Positions 1 to 9,484 of a stretch of 64,000 nt of DNA are shown piece after piece. The DNA is taken from contig CANKUU010000006.1 in assembly GCA_947486785.1 (NCBI GenBank), forward strand, positions 62,001 through 126,000. The letters run 5' to 3'. Each line of letters starts with the position of its first letter. Position 1 is the first letter of the stretch. The stretch is from an uncultured Flavobacteriaceae bacterium. Its GTDB lineage: Bacteria > Bacteroidota > Bacteroidia > Flavobacteriales > Flavobacteriaceae. A model generated the notes under the pieces. That model ran no database searches, was not told the origin of the DNA, and saw only the letters and a list, made by a program, of their open reading frames with translations. A program made the position numbers and the translations under genes.

Positions 1-3000
1 CATGGTACAGATGGGGGTGACGATATTTATGCCTCTATAGGAATAAGATTTACTGACTCAGGAGGATTAGTGGCAAGAGATTTAATTACGCTTCATCCGA
101 AACGAAAAGAGGCCGAGTTTTTTGATGAGCAACAAGGTACAACGCTTATTGCAAATACAAATAGAGTAGAAGGCGGGGCAAGTGCCTTAAGAGTGGATGC
201 AGGAGGGCATATGGCTTTCTATAATCGAAATCTCTTAAATATTAATGCGGTAAAATATCAAGTTGCGGCAACTAATGCTGGCGGTAGCATTGAAATGAGA
301 TTAGGTAGTACTACTGGTACATTAGTGGCAACTACTCCCGTGCCAGCTACAGGTGGGCCAAATTCTTGGGTAAATGTTGAAACCAATTTTACTGCCCCTA
401 GTGGTAAAAATAATTTGTTTTTTGTTTTTAAAGGATCAGGTTCTAACATATTTGACCTCAATTATATCGAGTTTAAGGGAGATGGTGTTTCTACAGACCT
501 TTCTCCTCCACTAGTAGATGATGTGCTTGCTTCTTCTGAAACTACGATTGAAGTGAAGTTTTCTGAATACGTTACTAAAGCTACAGCAGAAAACTTAAAC
601 AACTATGCTATAGACAAGGGCGTTACCATTTCTAGTGCTGTACTGCAGCCTAACAATCAAATTGTTGTTTTAACTACTTCTTCATTAAGTGCAGGTATAT
701 CGTATAATCTAACTATTCAGAATGTTCAAAATGAGGCCAACTTACCGGTTGTAACCACTACTGAAACATTTACTACGTTTAATGGACTTCGAATTAATTC
801 TGGTGGGCCTTCTGTAAATTGGTCAGGTAATTCTTTTAACGCAGATCAATTCAGTTCTGGAGGAGATGATTTTACTGCTACTATTCCTATTGAAGGAACA
901 ACAGATGATGCACTTTATCAATCAGAACGATTTGCTCCAACTAACAATAGCCTAACGTATGAAATTCCGGTAGGAGTAGATGGAGAGTATGACATAAGAT
1001 TACATTTTGCTGAAATACGCTTTGGTGTTGCAGGTCAATCGGGTGGAATAGGCTCGCGAGTATTTAACGTTTTAATAGAAGGAAATCAAGTTTTATCAAA
1101 TTTTGATATTTTTGGTGAGGTGGGGCCGGCAACTGCTCTTCAAAAAGAATTTAATAACGTTAGAGTGCGTGACGGTTTTGCAACCATAACCCTATCTAAA
1201 ATAACAGGAAATCCAAAAATTTCTGGTCTCGAGGTACTACCCCCAGATTCTTTTGATGCTGCTTTAGATGCGAGTATTACAATAACCTCTCCGTCTAATG
1301 GCTGGGATGTAAATGAGCCTTTTGACGTTGCTTTTCGGGTTGATAATTGGACTATTTTAGAAGGTGATACCCATGTTCATTATTTCATTGATGATATGAT
1401 GATAGGCCCATATTACAGTTACGAGCCAATTCGTTTTGATAATTTGGGTGCAGGTAGCCATGTTATAAAGATTGAGCTATTTCAAGCAAATCATATGGGT
1501 ACTGGTATTTTCGATGAAGTTACAGTCAACGTAACAGGTGAAATTAGTTGTAATGATACGCCATTTCCTGATGATTGGGGAGTAAAACAATTAGAGACAA
1601 CTGCCTTACCCTATAGGTCAATTTATACTTTTGCTGATTATGATTTAGATGGTGACGGTTTAAAAGATATTGTTACCGGAGGATGGTGGTACAAAAACCC
1701 TGGTTCTGTTGCTGGCGTATGGCAACGAAGTGCAATAGGTCAATTTTTTGATAACGTAGCACATGTTTACGATTTTGATGATGATGGCGATTTAGATTTA
1801 CTTGGTGTAACTAGTGATAATCAAAGTCCAGTTGATTATACGGGGTCTACACTTGTATGGGCGAGTAATGATGGGTCAGGAAATTTCACTATTTTTCAAA
1901 ATATAGCCAATAGACAAGGAGGAAACGCAGCCAATGATCGAGAACCCTTCTTAGCGGGAATCGCAGGGGGAGTTTTTACGCCAGGCGGAAAGTATCAAAT
2001 GGCGATTAATTGGAATGCGGCAGAAGATTTTAATCCTCGACCGAAAATACAGCTGTTAACCCCATCAGATAATCCTGAATCGGGAACGTGGACACTTGAG
2101 GATATGAATGGAACTATATCTTCTGGAGAGGATTTACAAGTAGGCGATATAGATCAAGATAATGATTTAGATCTTTTTCAAGGAGAGAATTGGATACGTA
2201 ACAATAACGGAACATGGTCGACTCATGACACAGGAATAGAATATGCTACGATTGTTGATAGGTCTCAATTAGCTGATTTTAATCGTGATGGTAGGTTAGA
2301 TGCTGTTGTAGGACAGTTAAGTTTACCCTCGTCAGCCACTGGTGCTACAGAATTCGCTTGGTTTAAAGCACCCGCAAATTTAGATACTAATCCTGACCAA
2401 GATTGGGAGAAAAACGTTTTAGATACTAACATTAATGGCAGCTTAAGTGTTTTTGCAACAGATATTGATTTTGATGGAGATAAGGATATTGTTGTCGGCG
2501 AATGGAGAGGCGCACATAGACTTGTTGCATTTGAAAATAACTTGTGTTCTACCGGAGAATTCACAAAACACATTTTAGATGGTGGAGGTAGCGCCACAAG
2601 TTTTGCACATCATGATGGAGCTCGGGTTACCGATATTGATAACGATGGTGATTTAGATGTTATATCAAACGGATGGTCAACCAATTTTCCTAGAATCTAC
2701 GAAAATCAAACTGCTTTAGTTGCAGATGACAGGCCTGTTGTTGATGCAGGTATAAACCAAAATATTATAGAAGGCAATGCCACTTTAACTGGTACAGCAA
2801 ATGATCCTGACGGAGGCAATATAGTTAGTTATTTATGGACAAAAGAATCTGGTGGTACAGCCACTTTATCAGGCGAAACCACACCAACGCTTACATTAAG
2901 TAACCTGGTAGCTGGGGTGTATGTATTTAGACTTACCGTTGTGGATGACGAAGGAGAATCTGGTTTTGATGAGGTTACAATAAGCGTAAGAAGTGGTGCA

Positions 3001-5028
3001 GGAGCAATTAGAATTAATGCAGGTGGGCCTAGCTTTACCTTTAATTCAATCAACTGGATAGCCGATCAATATTCAAATATGGGTGAAGTTAGTGAGAACG
3101 ATATCGCTATTGCAAACACAGCTAATGATCAGCTCTATCAAACTGAACGTTTTCATACGGGAACTCTGGTTTATGAGATACCCGTTGCTAATGGTAATCA
3201 TAATGTAAACCTACATTTCGCAGAAATATTCTTTGGTGTACCTGGGTTTGGAGAAACAGGTGGTGTTGGTTCAAGAATTTTTAATGTTGATATAGAAGAT
3301 GGCGAAGGTGCGCTTAGCAATTATGATATTGTTGCACAGGCAGGTGGTAGCGCAACAGCCGTAGTGGCAAATTTCACCAATGTTTCAGTTGATGACGGCT
3401 TTTTAACCATTACGTTTACAGGAGTTACCAATAATTCAAAAATCTCTGGTATTGAAGTAATCCCAGTTGATACAGATACAGCCCTTCAAGTATATGCAGG
3501 TGATGATGCTACAGTTAATTTACCTCTTAGTGAATATACCTTAGATGGTTCTGCAATTGATCCAGATGGGAGTGCAATAACGAGCGTTTTATGGACACAA
3601 ACAGGTGGCTCTTCAATAGTTAATTTTAGTAGTACAAGTGATTTAGATCCTACAATTAGTAATTTAGTAGAGGGTCAATATACGTTTAGATTAACAGTAA
3701 CCAATGATGATAATGAAACCGTTAGCGATGAAGTAATAATTTCTGTGTTAAGTGGTTTGTTTATAAATTCTGGTGGTCCATCATACAATGATGGAGGAAT
3801 AAACTGGTCTATGGATCAGAATTTCGACGGTGGAGATACTTTTAGAAACCCTATTCCAATCGCAAATACTACAAATGATGTTCTTTTTCAAACAGAAAGG
3901 TTTAGTGATACGGGTACTTTAACCTATGAAATTCCTGTTGAGAATGGTACTTACAGCGTAGATTTATTCTTTGCAGAAATATATTATGGGGTTCCTGTTA
4001 GGGGCACTCAAGGTGGAGTTGGCTCAAGAATTTTTAATGTGGATATTGAAAATGGTCAAGAAAACCTAAATAACTATGATATTTTTGAAGAGGCTGGTGG
4101 TAGTGCTACCGCAGTAATAGAGAGTTTTAATGAAATTGAGGTAACTGATGGAGCACTTACAATTATTCTTACTGGCGTAGTAGCTGAGCCAAAAATTTCA
4201 GGAATAGGAGTGTATGCATTAAGTCAACCTATTGTTAATGCAGGTGACGATCAAACGATTATGCTACCCGATTCGGATGCTATACTCGTGGGAACAGCTA
4301 GTGATCCTGATGGAGGAGACCTAACTTATCAGTGGACTCAACAAAGTGGACCAAATACAGCAACTCTAGAAAATGCAGCTACAGCAAATTTAACAGTAAC
4401 TGGATTAATAGCAGGTACCTACGTTTTTCGATTAACAGTAACAGATGATGAAAGTCTTGTTAGTTTTGATGAAGTTATTATTGAAGTTACTGATTCTGGT
4501 ACATCAACCGGTCCTACGGCAGTAGTAACTTGGAGTCAAGTAGAAGGAGGTACAACAGTAAATTTTGTAGGAAGCAATTCTACAGGTGTAGCTAGTTATT
4601 TGTGGAATTTTGGAGATGGTAGAACCTCTACGGAAGCAGATCCTTCACATACCTATTTAGAACCAGGTACTTATACTGTAACACTTCGAGTAACCGATGA
4701 AGGTGGGTTAACAAATACTCAAGAAATTGAGGTTGTGGTGCAAGGGGCAACGGTTTCGGAACAAATGACAATGACCTTAGAAGTTAACCCAGCTACTTCA
4801 GGTGACGCTAAAGTGTTGGTGTCAAATTTACCTGAAGGAGTTAGCGTTGTAAATATTACACTACATGATGTTGGTGGGCGTTATATTTCGGGCCATGTTC
4901 CTGCGGATGTTAAATTAGGTAATACCTATACTATTCCTGTGATTAATTTACGAGATGGTTTATATTTTATACGAGTTATTATATCGCAAGGCGATTCTAG
5001 ACTAATAAAATTATACGTCAAGAATTAG
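1..5028 (+). CDS. Giant secreted carbohydrate-binding multidomain protein, 5' end outside window, T9SS type A
   Basis: The reading frame is open from base 1; the GTG at 70 is not needed as a start, so the N-terminus is missing. Counting residues from base 70, I see a CBM6-like beta-sandwich (about 10-135), an Ig-like domain (about 140-235), a malectin domain (about 240-392, LRINSGGP), FG-GAP/VCBS-like calcium-type loops such as DYDLDGDG and DFDDDGDLD (about 520-890), a PKD/REJ domain, a second malectin domain (about 980-1132), another PKD, a third malectin domain (about 1232-1382), two PKD domains (the last with WNFGDG) and a C-terminal type IX sorting domain (about 1565-1652). The product should be exported and attached to, or released from, the cell surface, where it binds glycans. 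An enzymatic domain could lie upstream: the short stretch before CBM6 resembles linkers behind ThuA or sugar-dehydrogenase domains, but this cannot be decided here. Confidence 0.85.
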   Translation, partial: HGTDGGDDIYASIGIRFTDSGGLVARDLITLHPKRKEAEFFDEQQGTTLIANTNRVEGGASALRVDAGGHMAFYNRNLLNINAVKYQVAATNAGGSIEMRLGSTTGTLVATTPVPATGGPNSWVNVETNFTAPSGKNNLFFVFKGSGSNIFDLNYIEFKGDGVSTDLSPPLVDDVLASSETTIEVKFSEYVTKATAENLNNYAIDKGVTISSAVLQPNNQIVVLTTSSLSAGISYNLTIQNVQNEANLPVVTTTETFTTFNGLRINSGGPSVNWSGNSFNADQFSSGGDDFTATIPIEGTTDDALYQSERFAPTNNSLTYEIPVGVDGEYDIRLHFAEIRFGVAGQSGGIGSRVFNVLIEGNQVLSNFDIFGEVGPATALQKEFNNVRVRDGFATITLSKITGNPKISGLEVLPPDSFDAALDASITITSPSNGWDVNEPFDVAFRVDNWTILEGDTHVHYFIDDMMIGPYYSYEPIRFDNLGAGSHVIKIELFQANHMGTGIFDEVTVNVTGEISCNDTPFPDDWGVKQLETTALPYRSIYTFADYDLDGDGLKDIVTGGWWYKNPGSVAGVWQRSAIGQFFDNVAHVYDFDDDGDLDLLGVTSDNQSPVDYTGSTLVWASNDGSGNFTIFQNIANRQGGNAANDREPFLAGIAGGVFTPGGKYQMAINWNAAEDFNPRPKIQLLTPSDNPESGTWTLEDMNGTISSGEDLQVGDIDQDNDLDLFQGENWIRNNNGTWSTHDTGIEYATIVDRSQLADFNRDGRLDAVVGQLSLPSSATGATEFAWFKAPANLDTNPDQDWEKNVLDTNINGSLSVFATDIDFDGDKDIVVGEWRGAHRLVAFENNLCSTGEFTKHILDGGGSATSFAHHDGARVTDIDNDGDLDVISNGWSTNFPRIYENQTALVADDRPVVDAGINQNIIEGNATLTGTANDPDGGNIVSYLWTKESGGTATLSGETTPTLTLSNLVAGVYVFRLTVVDDEGESGFDEVTISVRSGAGAIRINAGGPSFTFNSINWIADQYSNMGEVSENDIAIANTANDQLYQTERFHTGTLVYEIPVANGNHNVNLHFAEIFFGVPGFGETGGVGSRIFNVDIEDGEGALSNYDIVAQAGGSATAVVANFTNVSVDDGFLTITFTGVTNNSKISGIEVIPVDTDTALQVYAGDDATVNLPLSEYTLDGSAIDPDGSAITSVLWTQTGGSSIVNFSSTSDLDPTISNLVEGQYTFRLTVTNDDNETVSDEVIISVLSGLFINSGGPSYNDGGINWSMDQNFDGGDTFRNPIPIANTTNDVLFQTERFSDTGTLTYEIPVENGTYSVDLFFAEIYYGVPVRGTQGGVGSRIFNVDIENGQENLNNYDIFEEAGGSATAVIESFNEIEVTDGALTIILTGVVAEPKISGIGVYALSQPIVNAGDDQTIMLPDSDAILVGTASDPDGGDLTYQWTQQSGPNTATLENAATANLTVTGLIAGTYVFRLTVTDDESLVSFDEVIIEVTDSGTSTGPTAVVTWSQVEGGTTVNFVGSNSTGVASYLWNFGDGRTSTEADPSHTYLEPGTYTVTLRVTDEGGLTNTQEIEVVVQGATVSEQMTMTLEVNPATSGDAKVLVSNLPEGVSVVNITLHDVGGRYISGHVPADVKLGNTYTIPVINLRDGLYFIRVIISQGDSRLIKLYVKN

Positions 5029-5052
5029 AAAAATTTAAAATCAGAAACTAAG

Positions 5053-5080
5053 AAAGCCACATTTTTAATGTGGCTTTTTT
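5053..5080 (+). terminator. Rho-independent terminator after the carbohydrate-binding protein
   Basis: A perfect 10-bp stem (5053-5062 with 5068-5077, AAAGCCACAT/ATGTGGCTTT) with a 5-nt loop is followed by a T run. It lies 25 bases after the stop codon. Confidence 0.85.
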
Positions 5081-5846
5081 AGTTTGGCACTTTCAGTAGT
5101 GGTTTAATCTATTGTTTTTTAGAGAAACAAAGCCTTTAATATGAGTTTATAACGCCAAAAACGGGGTATTGTCTAATATATGTAGGTCTTTGATACGAAG
5201 ATTCAACAACTTATAGCACAATTTTTTTTCACATCACAAACAGAAGATTTTAACCCTTTTTTTAATTGTTTTTTAGAAGGTAATTTGGGTGAAATATACG
5301 CGGCCATATCATCGAATAATTTGGTGAGCGCTTTTGGTTTGGTCAAACAGCTCAACGGCAATATCGCTAATCAGTTCTTTTGCGAAATTTATATAGGTAA
5401 TGAGCGTCTTGGTAACCATAAGATTGTCAGCTAAAAATCGGTGTTTACTTGCCCAAAAAACTAATATCGATAACTTACAGTAAGCTTTGTTCTATTTTTG
5501 GTTGCCTCCTATATGGGCAATAGGCATAGAATAGAGACAGGTGCCACCGGTTACCAAGGTGATTTCAAACCAAAGCGGAAAGCCACTCTTAGAAGATAGT
5601 TTCGGCAAGGAAAAAGAGTATTACCCTCTTAAAAAGATGCAAGCTAGAACCAAGCAAAAGGAACCGCTATGGCGGTAATTCTTCGGTATGCCTGCTGAAA
5701 TTGACCTCTAGATTGGAAGGAGAATGAATGACAAGGGTACAACAGTTGGCCTTTACGATTTAAAGTTAGTTATTCTTAAAAATTTTATTCTCTAAAACTA
5801 GTTAAAATTAAGACTAAAAAGTACGCTCAGTTTTGGCTGTAAATTT
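5081..5846. other. Gene-free stretch with decayed coding-like fragments
   Basis: No intact gene is visible. On the minus strand, stop-interrupted open stretches (about 5590 down to 5250) have protein-like composition, and on the plus strand about 45 codons are open around 5543-5672. No family was recognised. A degraded gene or insertion element is possible, but plain intergenic sequence is not excluded. Confidence 0.3.
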
Positions 5847-6584
5847 TTATCCAAACCGCTCGTTGGTATGTTCTATAATTGGCTGTAATAGGTATTTTGT
5901 TTTTTTACTTAAGGTTATTTTTTTTAGAGAATTTAATTGATTTAAGTTGTGAACATCAGAACTTATAAAATCAATCATATCTGCTTCCAATAGTTTATGA
6001 GCCATTTTTTGAACTTCTTTGCCATAAAACTCACTTAGTGATAACATATTCAGTTGAAATAATATTCCTTGCTGTTTAAAATCATTATATTTTTTGGTCT
6101 TTCCATGAATGAAGCTATATCGCTCTGGATGAGCTAGCACCGGATATAATCTGTTGTGGGCAATAGCTATAATAGATTCATCAAAATTGATTGGACGCTG
6201 TAAATAGCTCATTTCAATAAGAAGGTAATTTTTATTTAACGGCATTACTTGTTTTTCGGTCAATAGGGTTTCAAAATTACTATCAATCATATGTTCAGCC
6301 GCCGCATCTATTATCGTTGTTTTACCATTTTTTTTAAGTTCTTGAGCTACTAATGCTAATGCTTTGGTAATACTTTCAAAATTGTTATCGTAATAATTGT
6401 GCATAATATGAGGAGTAGCTATCAACTTAGCGACACCAAAACTTGCAAATCCATCAATTAGCTGAATAGATTCATTTACTGTTTTCGCGCCATCATCGAT
6501 ACCTGGTAAAATATGATTATGCATATCAACAAAACCATCGAGTAGGTCTACTAAGTATTTTTTTTTCTTAAAAAAATTGATCAT
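5847..6584 (-). CDS. CpsB/YwqE-type tyrosine-protein phosphatase (PHP fold)
   Basis: At 245 residues the protein has the usual length of CpsB/CapC/YwqE phosphatases. These metal-dependent PHP-fold enzymes dephosphorylate tyrosine kinases that control capsule or exopolysaccharide export. The N-terminal metal motif DMHNHILPGIDDG lies at about residues 20-32. Further metal-ligand regions are visible as IATPHI, LAHPERY and SSDVHN. The start ATG is followed by a Lys-rich stretch and no signal peptide, so the enzyme is cytoplasmic. It lies 89 bases downstream of the TonB receptor gene on the same strand and may be co-transcribed. No polysaccharide export or synthesis genes are nearby, so its partner kinase is not evident. 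Confidence 0.85.
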   Translation of the reverse strand: MINFFKKKKYLVDLLDGFVDMHNHILPGIDDGAKTVNESIQLIDGFASFGVAKLIATPHIMHNYYDNNFESITKALALVAQELKKNGKTTIIDAAAEHMIDSNFETLLTEKQVMPLNKNYLLIEMSYLQRPINFDESIIAIAHNRLYPVLAHPERYSFIHGKTKKYNDFKQQGILFQLNMLSLSEFYGKEVQKMAHKLLEADMIDFISSDVHNLNQLNSLKKITLSKKTKYLLQPIIEHTNERFG

Positions 6585-6673
6585 AATAAAAATGAATAAT
6601 TAAGCAATTAGAATCTTTAACTTAAACAGGTTAACGTGTGGTTCCTCTTTAAATGGTTTTATTTCATTTTTAA

Positions 6674-8905
6674 CTAGAAAGATACTATTATTTTTCCCTT
6701 TATAAAAAAAGGTGTTCCGGGTGTAAAATGAATTTCTTCAAAAGAATTTATTTCGTTTTGCAATCGACTTTCGGTAGCAAATTGGGTTTCGTTCCATTCT
6801 GAATCAAAGAGGTTTTCAATAATAAGTCCCAAGGTCCAATTTTTAACCGAGTAATTAAGATTAAGATCGCTAATAAAATAACCTTTGGCAATAATAGAGT
6901 TATCTTCATTTGCAGGTCTATCTTTTATAAAACGATAGTTTATTCCGCCAGAAAAGTTGCCTACATTTCTAAAAGATAGGCCACCAGAAGAAGTTAAATC
7001 AGGAGATAAAGGAATGTAGTCTTTTCCTTTAGGCTCTTCTGAGCTTCGTGCATGCGTATAATTCATATCTGCATTAGCATATAGCCAATCTGTCAATTGA
7101 TAACGTAATCCAAAATCAAGACCATATCGTTTTGTTTTTCCACTAGGTTCTACAATACCGGCGTCGCCAACATAAACAAATTCTTGGTCTAGATTTAAAT
7201 TCCATAATGACGCATTAACTACAAAGCGCTTTGATAATTTAAAAATACCTCCTAGGTCAAAGGAGTAAGCTGCGGGTAGAATCTCTTCTCCATTATTGGC
7301 AACAACCACTCTAGTATCATTAGAATGGTATCCGATACCTGTTTTTGCAAAAAGCTGAATTTTTGGAGAAGCAGCATAAATGATATTTAATTTAGGACCC
7401 AAAAATGCTTTAGTTTCGCTTTTGTTATCATAAGTTTCTGATAACAAATTTTCGTAATCAAATTTAAAATAGTCAATTCGCAATCCGGGGTTAATCGTCC
7501 ATTTGTTTTTAATATAATTTAAATTTATAAACCCATATCCATTTAATTCATCAACATTACCATAGGCTAACCGCTCTAAAAGTTCTTTTCTGTTTTTTGT
7601 TCTTGAAAGTTGTACATCATTAACGTCATCATAGCGAAAACCAATACCTGTCTCATATTTTAACTCAGAGCCATGATCTTTTAAATCAAAAAAGTTTTCA
7701 TATTTAGTTTCAAAACCCATTAATACTCGGTTTTCTTTTTGGCGTATTTGGTCGGCGTTAACAGGATCTTCTAAAAAGAATGTAAAATTTGAGAAAAGTT
7801 CAAAATCATATTTTGATACAAATGCTTTTGATGTTAGTTTAGATTGTTTGTTAATCTGTTTACTATGGTTTACCCAAAAGTTAGTTCGGCTTGTGTTACC
7901 CCCTTCGGTTGCATCAATAGCTCCAAAGCGACCAATAATGCCTTGATCAATAGCTCTTTGAGGAACTTGCCCTGAAGCATCCCATTTACTTTGAAAATGA
8001 GAAAGTGATAGGGTAAACTCTTGATCTTTGTGATTATTAAAGTTGTAACGACCCAAAATATTTATTCTGTTAAAATTCTGCGGAGCTATGAACGGGCCAT
8101 CAGATAAGGCTAGCTCAGAAGCAATATATGCATTATGATGATCGCTTTCTGTAAGCTTAAGTAACCCTACTGCCCTTATTGTGCCAAACATACCAGCTTC
8201 TAAGGATATTTGATTTTCTTCAATTTGTGATTTTGTTCTTAGATGAACATATCCAGCGGTATTAAAATTTCCTTTATCCGCATAGTAAGCACCTTTGCCA
8301 AAGTCTATGTTTTCTATAGTTTCAGGTATAATAAAGTGCATGTCTGCATATCCTTGTCCGTGGGCATGAGATACCATATTCACCGGTAAACCATCAACAT
8401 TTATAGCTATATCTGTTCCGTGGTCAATATCAAAACCTCGTAAAAAGATTTGCTCAGCTTTACCTCCCCCTGCATGTTGTCCAATGATTAAACCTGGTAC
8501 TTTTCGTAGTATTTCTTGAGAAGACTTTACAGGGTTTGCTTTTACATCAACATTTACAAGCTGACTTAATATGTTTAGTTTTGATACCAAAACAACCTGA
8601 TCCAAGGCTACTACATCTTCTATTAGCGTAATTTCAATTCGGCTGTTTAGTTGGTGTTCTTCAATTTCAATTTCTTTACTTTTAAACCCTAAAAAGGTGA
8701 ACATTATTTTATTGCTAACATCCACATTATTTAATTTAAAATAACCTGAAAAATTAGAATAAGTAAAACTTCCGGTTGTTTTGTTATACACGCCAACTCC
8801 TTGAATGGGTGCCCTATTTTGATCAACAATTATTCCACTAATTTCATGTGCATACATGCAAAAACTTAAAAGTGTTAAAATGTAGAATAGGAAATATTTT
8901 TTCAT
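6674..8905 (-). CDS. TonB-dependent outer-membrane receptor with carboxypeptidase-regulatory-like leader
   Basis: This 743-residue protein begins with a signal peptide (MKKYFLFYILTLLSFCMYA). A CarboxypepD-reg-like domain (about 20-100) follows, then a plug domain (about 120-230) and a long beta-barrel ending in Phe, as outer-membrane barrels do. The plug contains SHAHGQGYADMHF (His180, His182 and a third His), a histidine-bearing signature I associate with receptors found near HupE-type metal permeases; the ligand is not proven. It should import a substrate into the periplasm using TonB energy. It lies next to the NRPS locus on the same strand as the first NRPS gene, with 579 bases between them, and a HupE-like permease follows further on. 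Alternatives are a general siderophore or peptide receptor. Confidence 0.9.
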   Translation of the reverse strand: MKKYFLFYILTLLSFCMYAHEISGIIVDQNRAPIQGVGVYNKTTGSFTYSNFSGYFKLNNVDVSNKIMFTFLGFKSKEIEIEEHQLNSRIEITLIEDVVALDQVVLVSKLNILSQLVNVDVKANPVKSSQEILRKVPGLIIGQHAGGGKAEQIFLRGFDIDHGTDIAINVDGLPVNMVSHAHGQGYADMHFIIPETIENIDFGKGAYYADKGNFNTAGYVHLRTKSQIEENQISLEAGMFGTIRAVGLLKLTESDHHNAYIASELALSDGPFIAPQNFNRINILGRYNFNNHKDQEFTLSLSHFQSKWDASGQVPQRAIDQGIIGRFGAIDATEGGNTSRTNFWVNHSKQINKQSKLTSKAFVSKYDFELFSNFTFFLEDPVNADQIRQKENRVLMGFETKYENFFDLKDHGSELKYETGIGFRYDDVNDVQLSRTKNRKELLERLAYGNVDELNGYGFINLNYIKNKWTINPGLRIDYFKFDYENLLSETYDNKSETKAFLGPKLNIIYAASPKIQLFAKTGIGYHSNDTRVVVANNGEEILPAAYSFDLGGIFKLSKRFVVNASLWNLNLDQEFVYVGDAGIVEPSGKTKRYGLDFGLRYQLTDWLYANADMNYTHARSSEEPKGKDYIPLSPDLTSSGGLSFRNVGNFSGGINYRFIKDRPANEDNSIIAKGYFISDLNLNYSVKNWTLGLIIENLFDSEWNETQFATESRLQNEINSFEEIHFTPGTPFFIKGKIIVSF

Positions 8906-9484
8906 TGTATTACGTTTTTTAGTTTAGAACAATCGTACTCGGGTTTAGATCGCTTTTAAGAGAACAATTTTGTTGAATAAAATTATCTGTTTAATATGTT
9001 TAGGTTTTGCTACTTATTTTACTATTTACAGAGTTTTAATTGTATAAATTTTTTTTAGCGATTGTAACAGTGTTATGTGCGAACAAAAAAATAAAACTTT
9101 CCCATTTTTTGGTTATAAACTTTATTTCCCTAATGATTTTAAAGTTAAAATCGCATCGATATCTATTAATTTTCTTTTCTTCAGTACCTATTTGTTTTGA
9201 TTTGGTTTTTTTTAGGCCTACATAGTAAATTAATGTGGTTTGTAAAGGCAAATCTATGATTGGTTTTAATTGTATTTTGGTTTTTTAAAGCGCTTAGTTC
9301 ATTTCTGAGCACTACCTGAATATTAGCAATAAGCAAAATGTTAGCTTCAAAAACTGGTACGACCTTTACTAAATAATTACTCAATTTCACTTTAAAAACA
9401 AAATTGCATATACTAGCTAGCAAGGCTATTTGCTTAGCATTTTGTTGTTTTATTTTTAGTGAAGTTTCCAAAAGCATTTTTGCC
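8906..9484. other. Long AT-rich spacer between the NRPS gene and the TonB receptor gene
   Basis: No convincing gene is seen. Short open frames on both strands are AT-driven, and one overlaps the NRPS 3' end out of frame. The receptor promoter should lie here; TACGATTG (minus strand, near 8930) differs from TAnnTTTG by one base. No clear terminator was found. Confidence 0.5.

Noticed and set aside
6585-6673. Possible small gene between the phosphatase and the TonB receptor
   Set aside because: Only 89 bases, with no start and no coding pattern.
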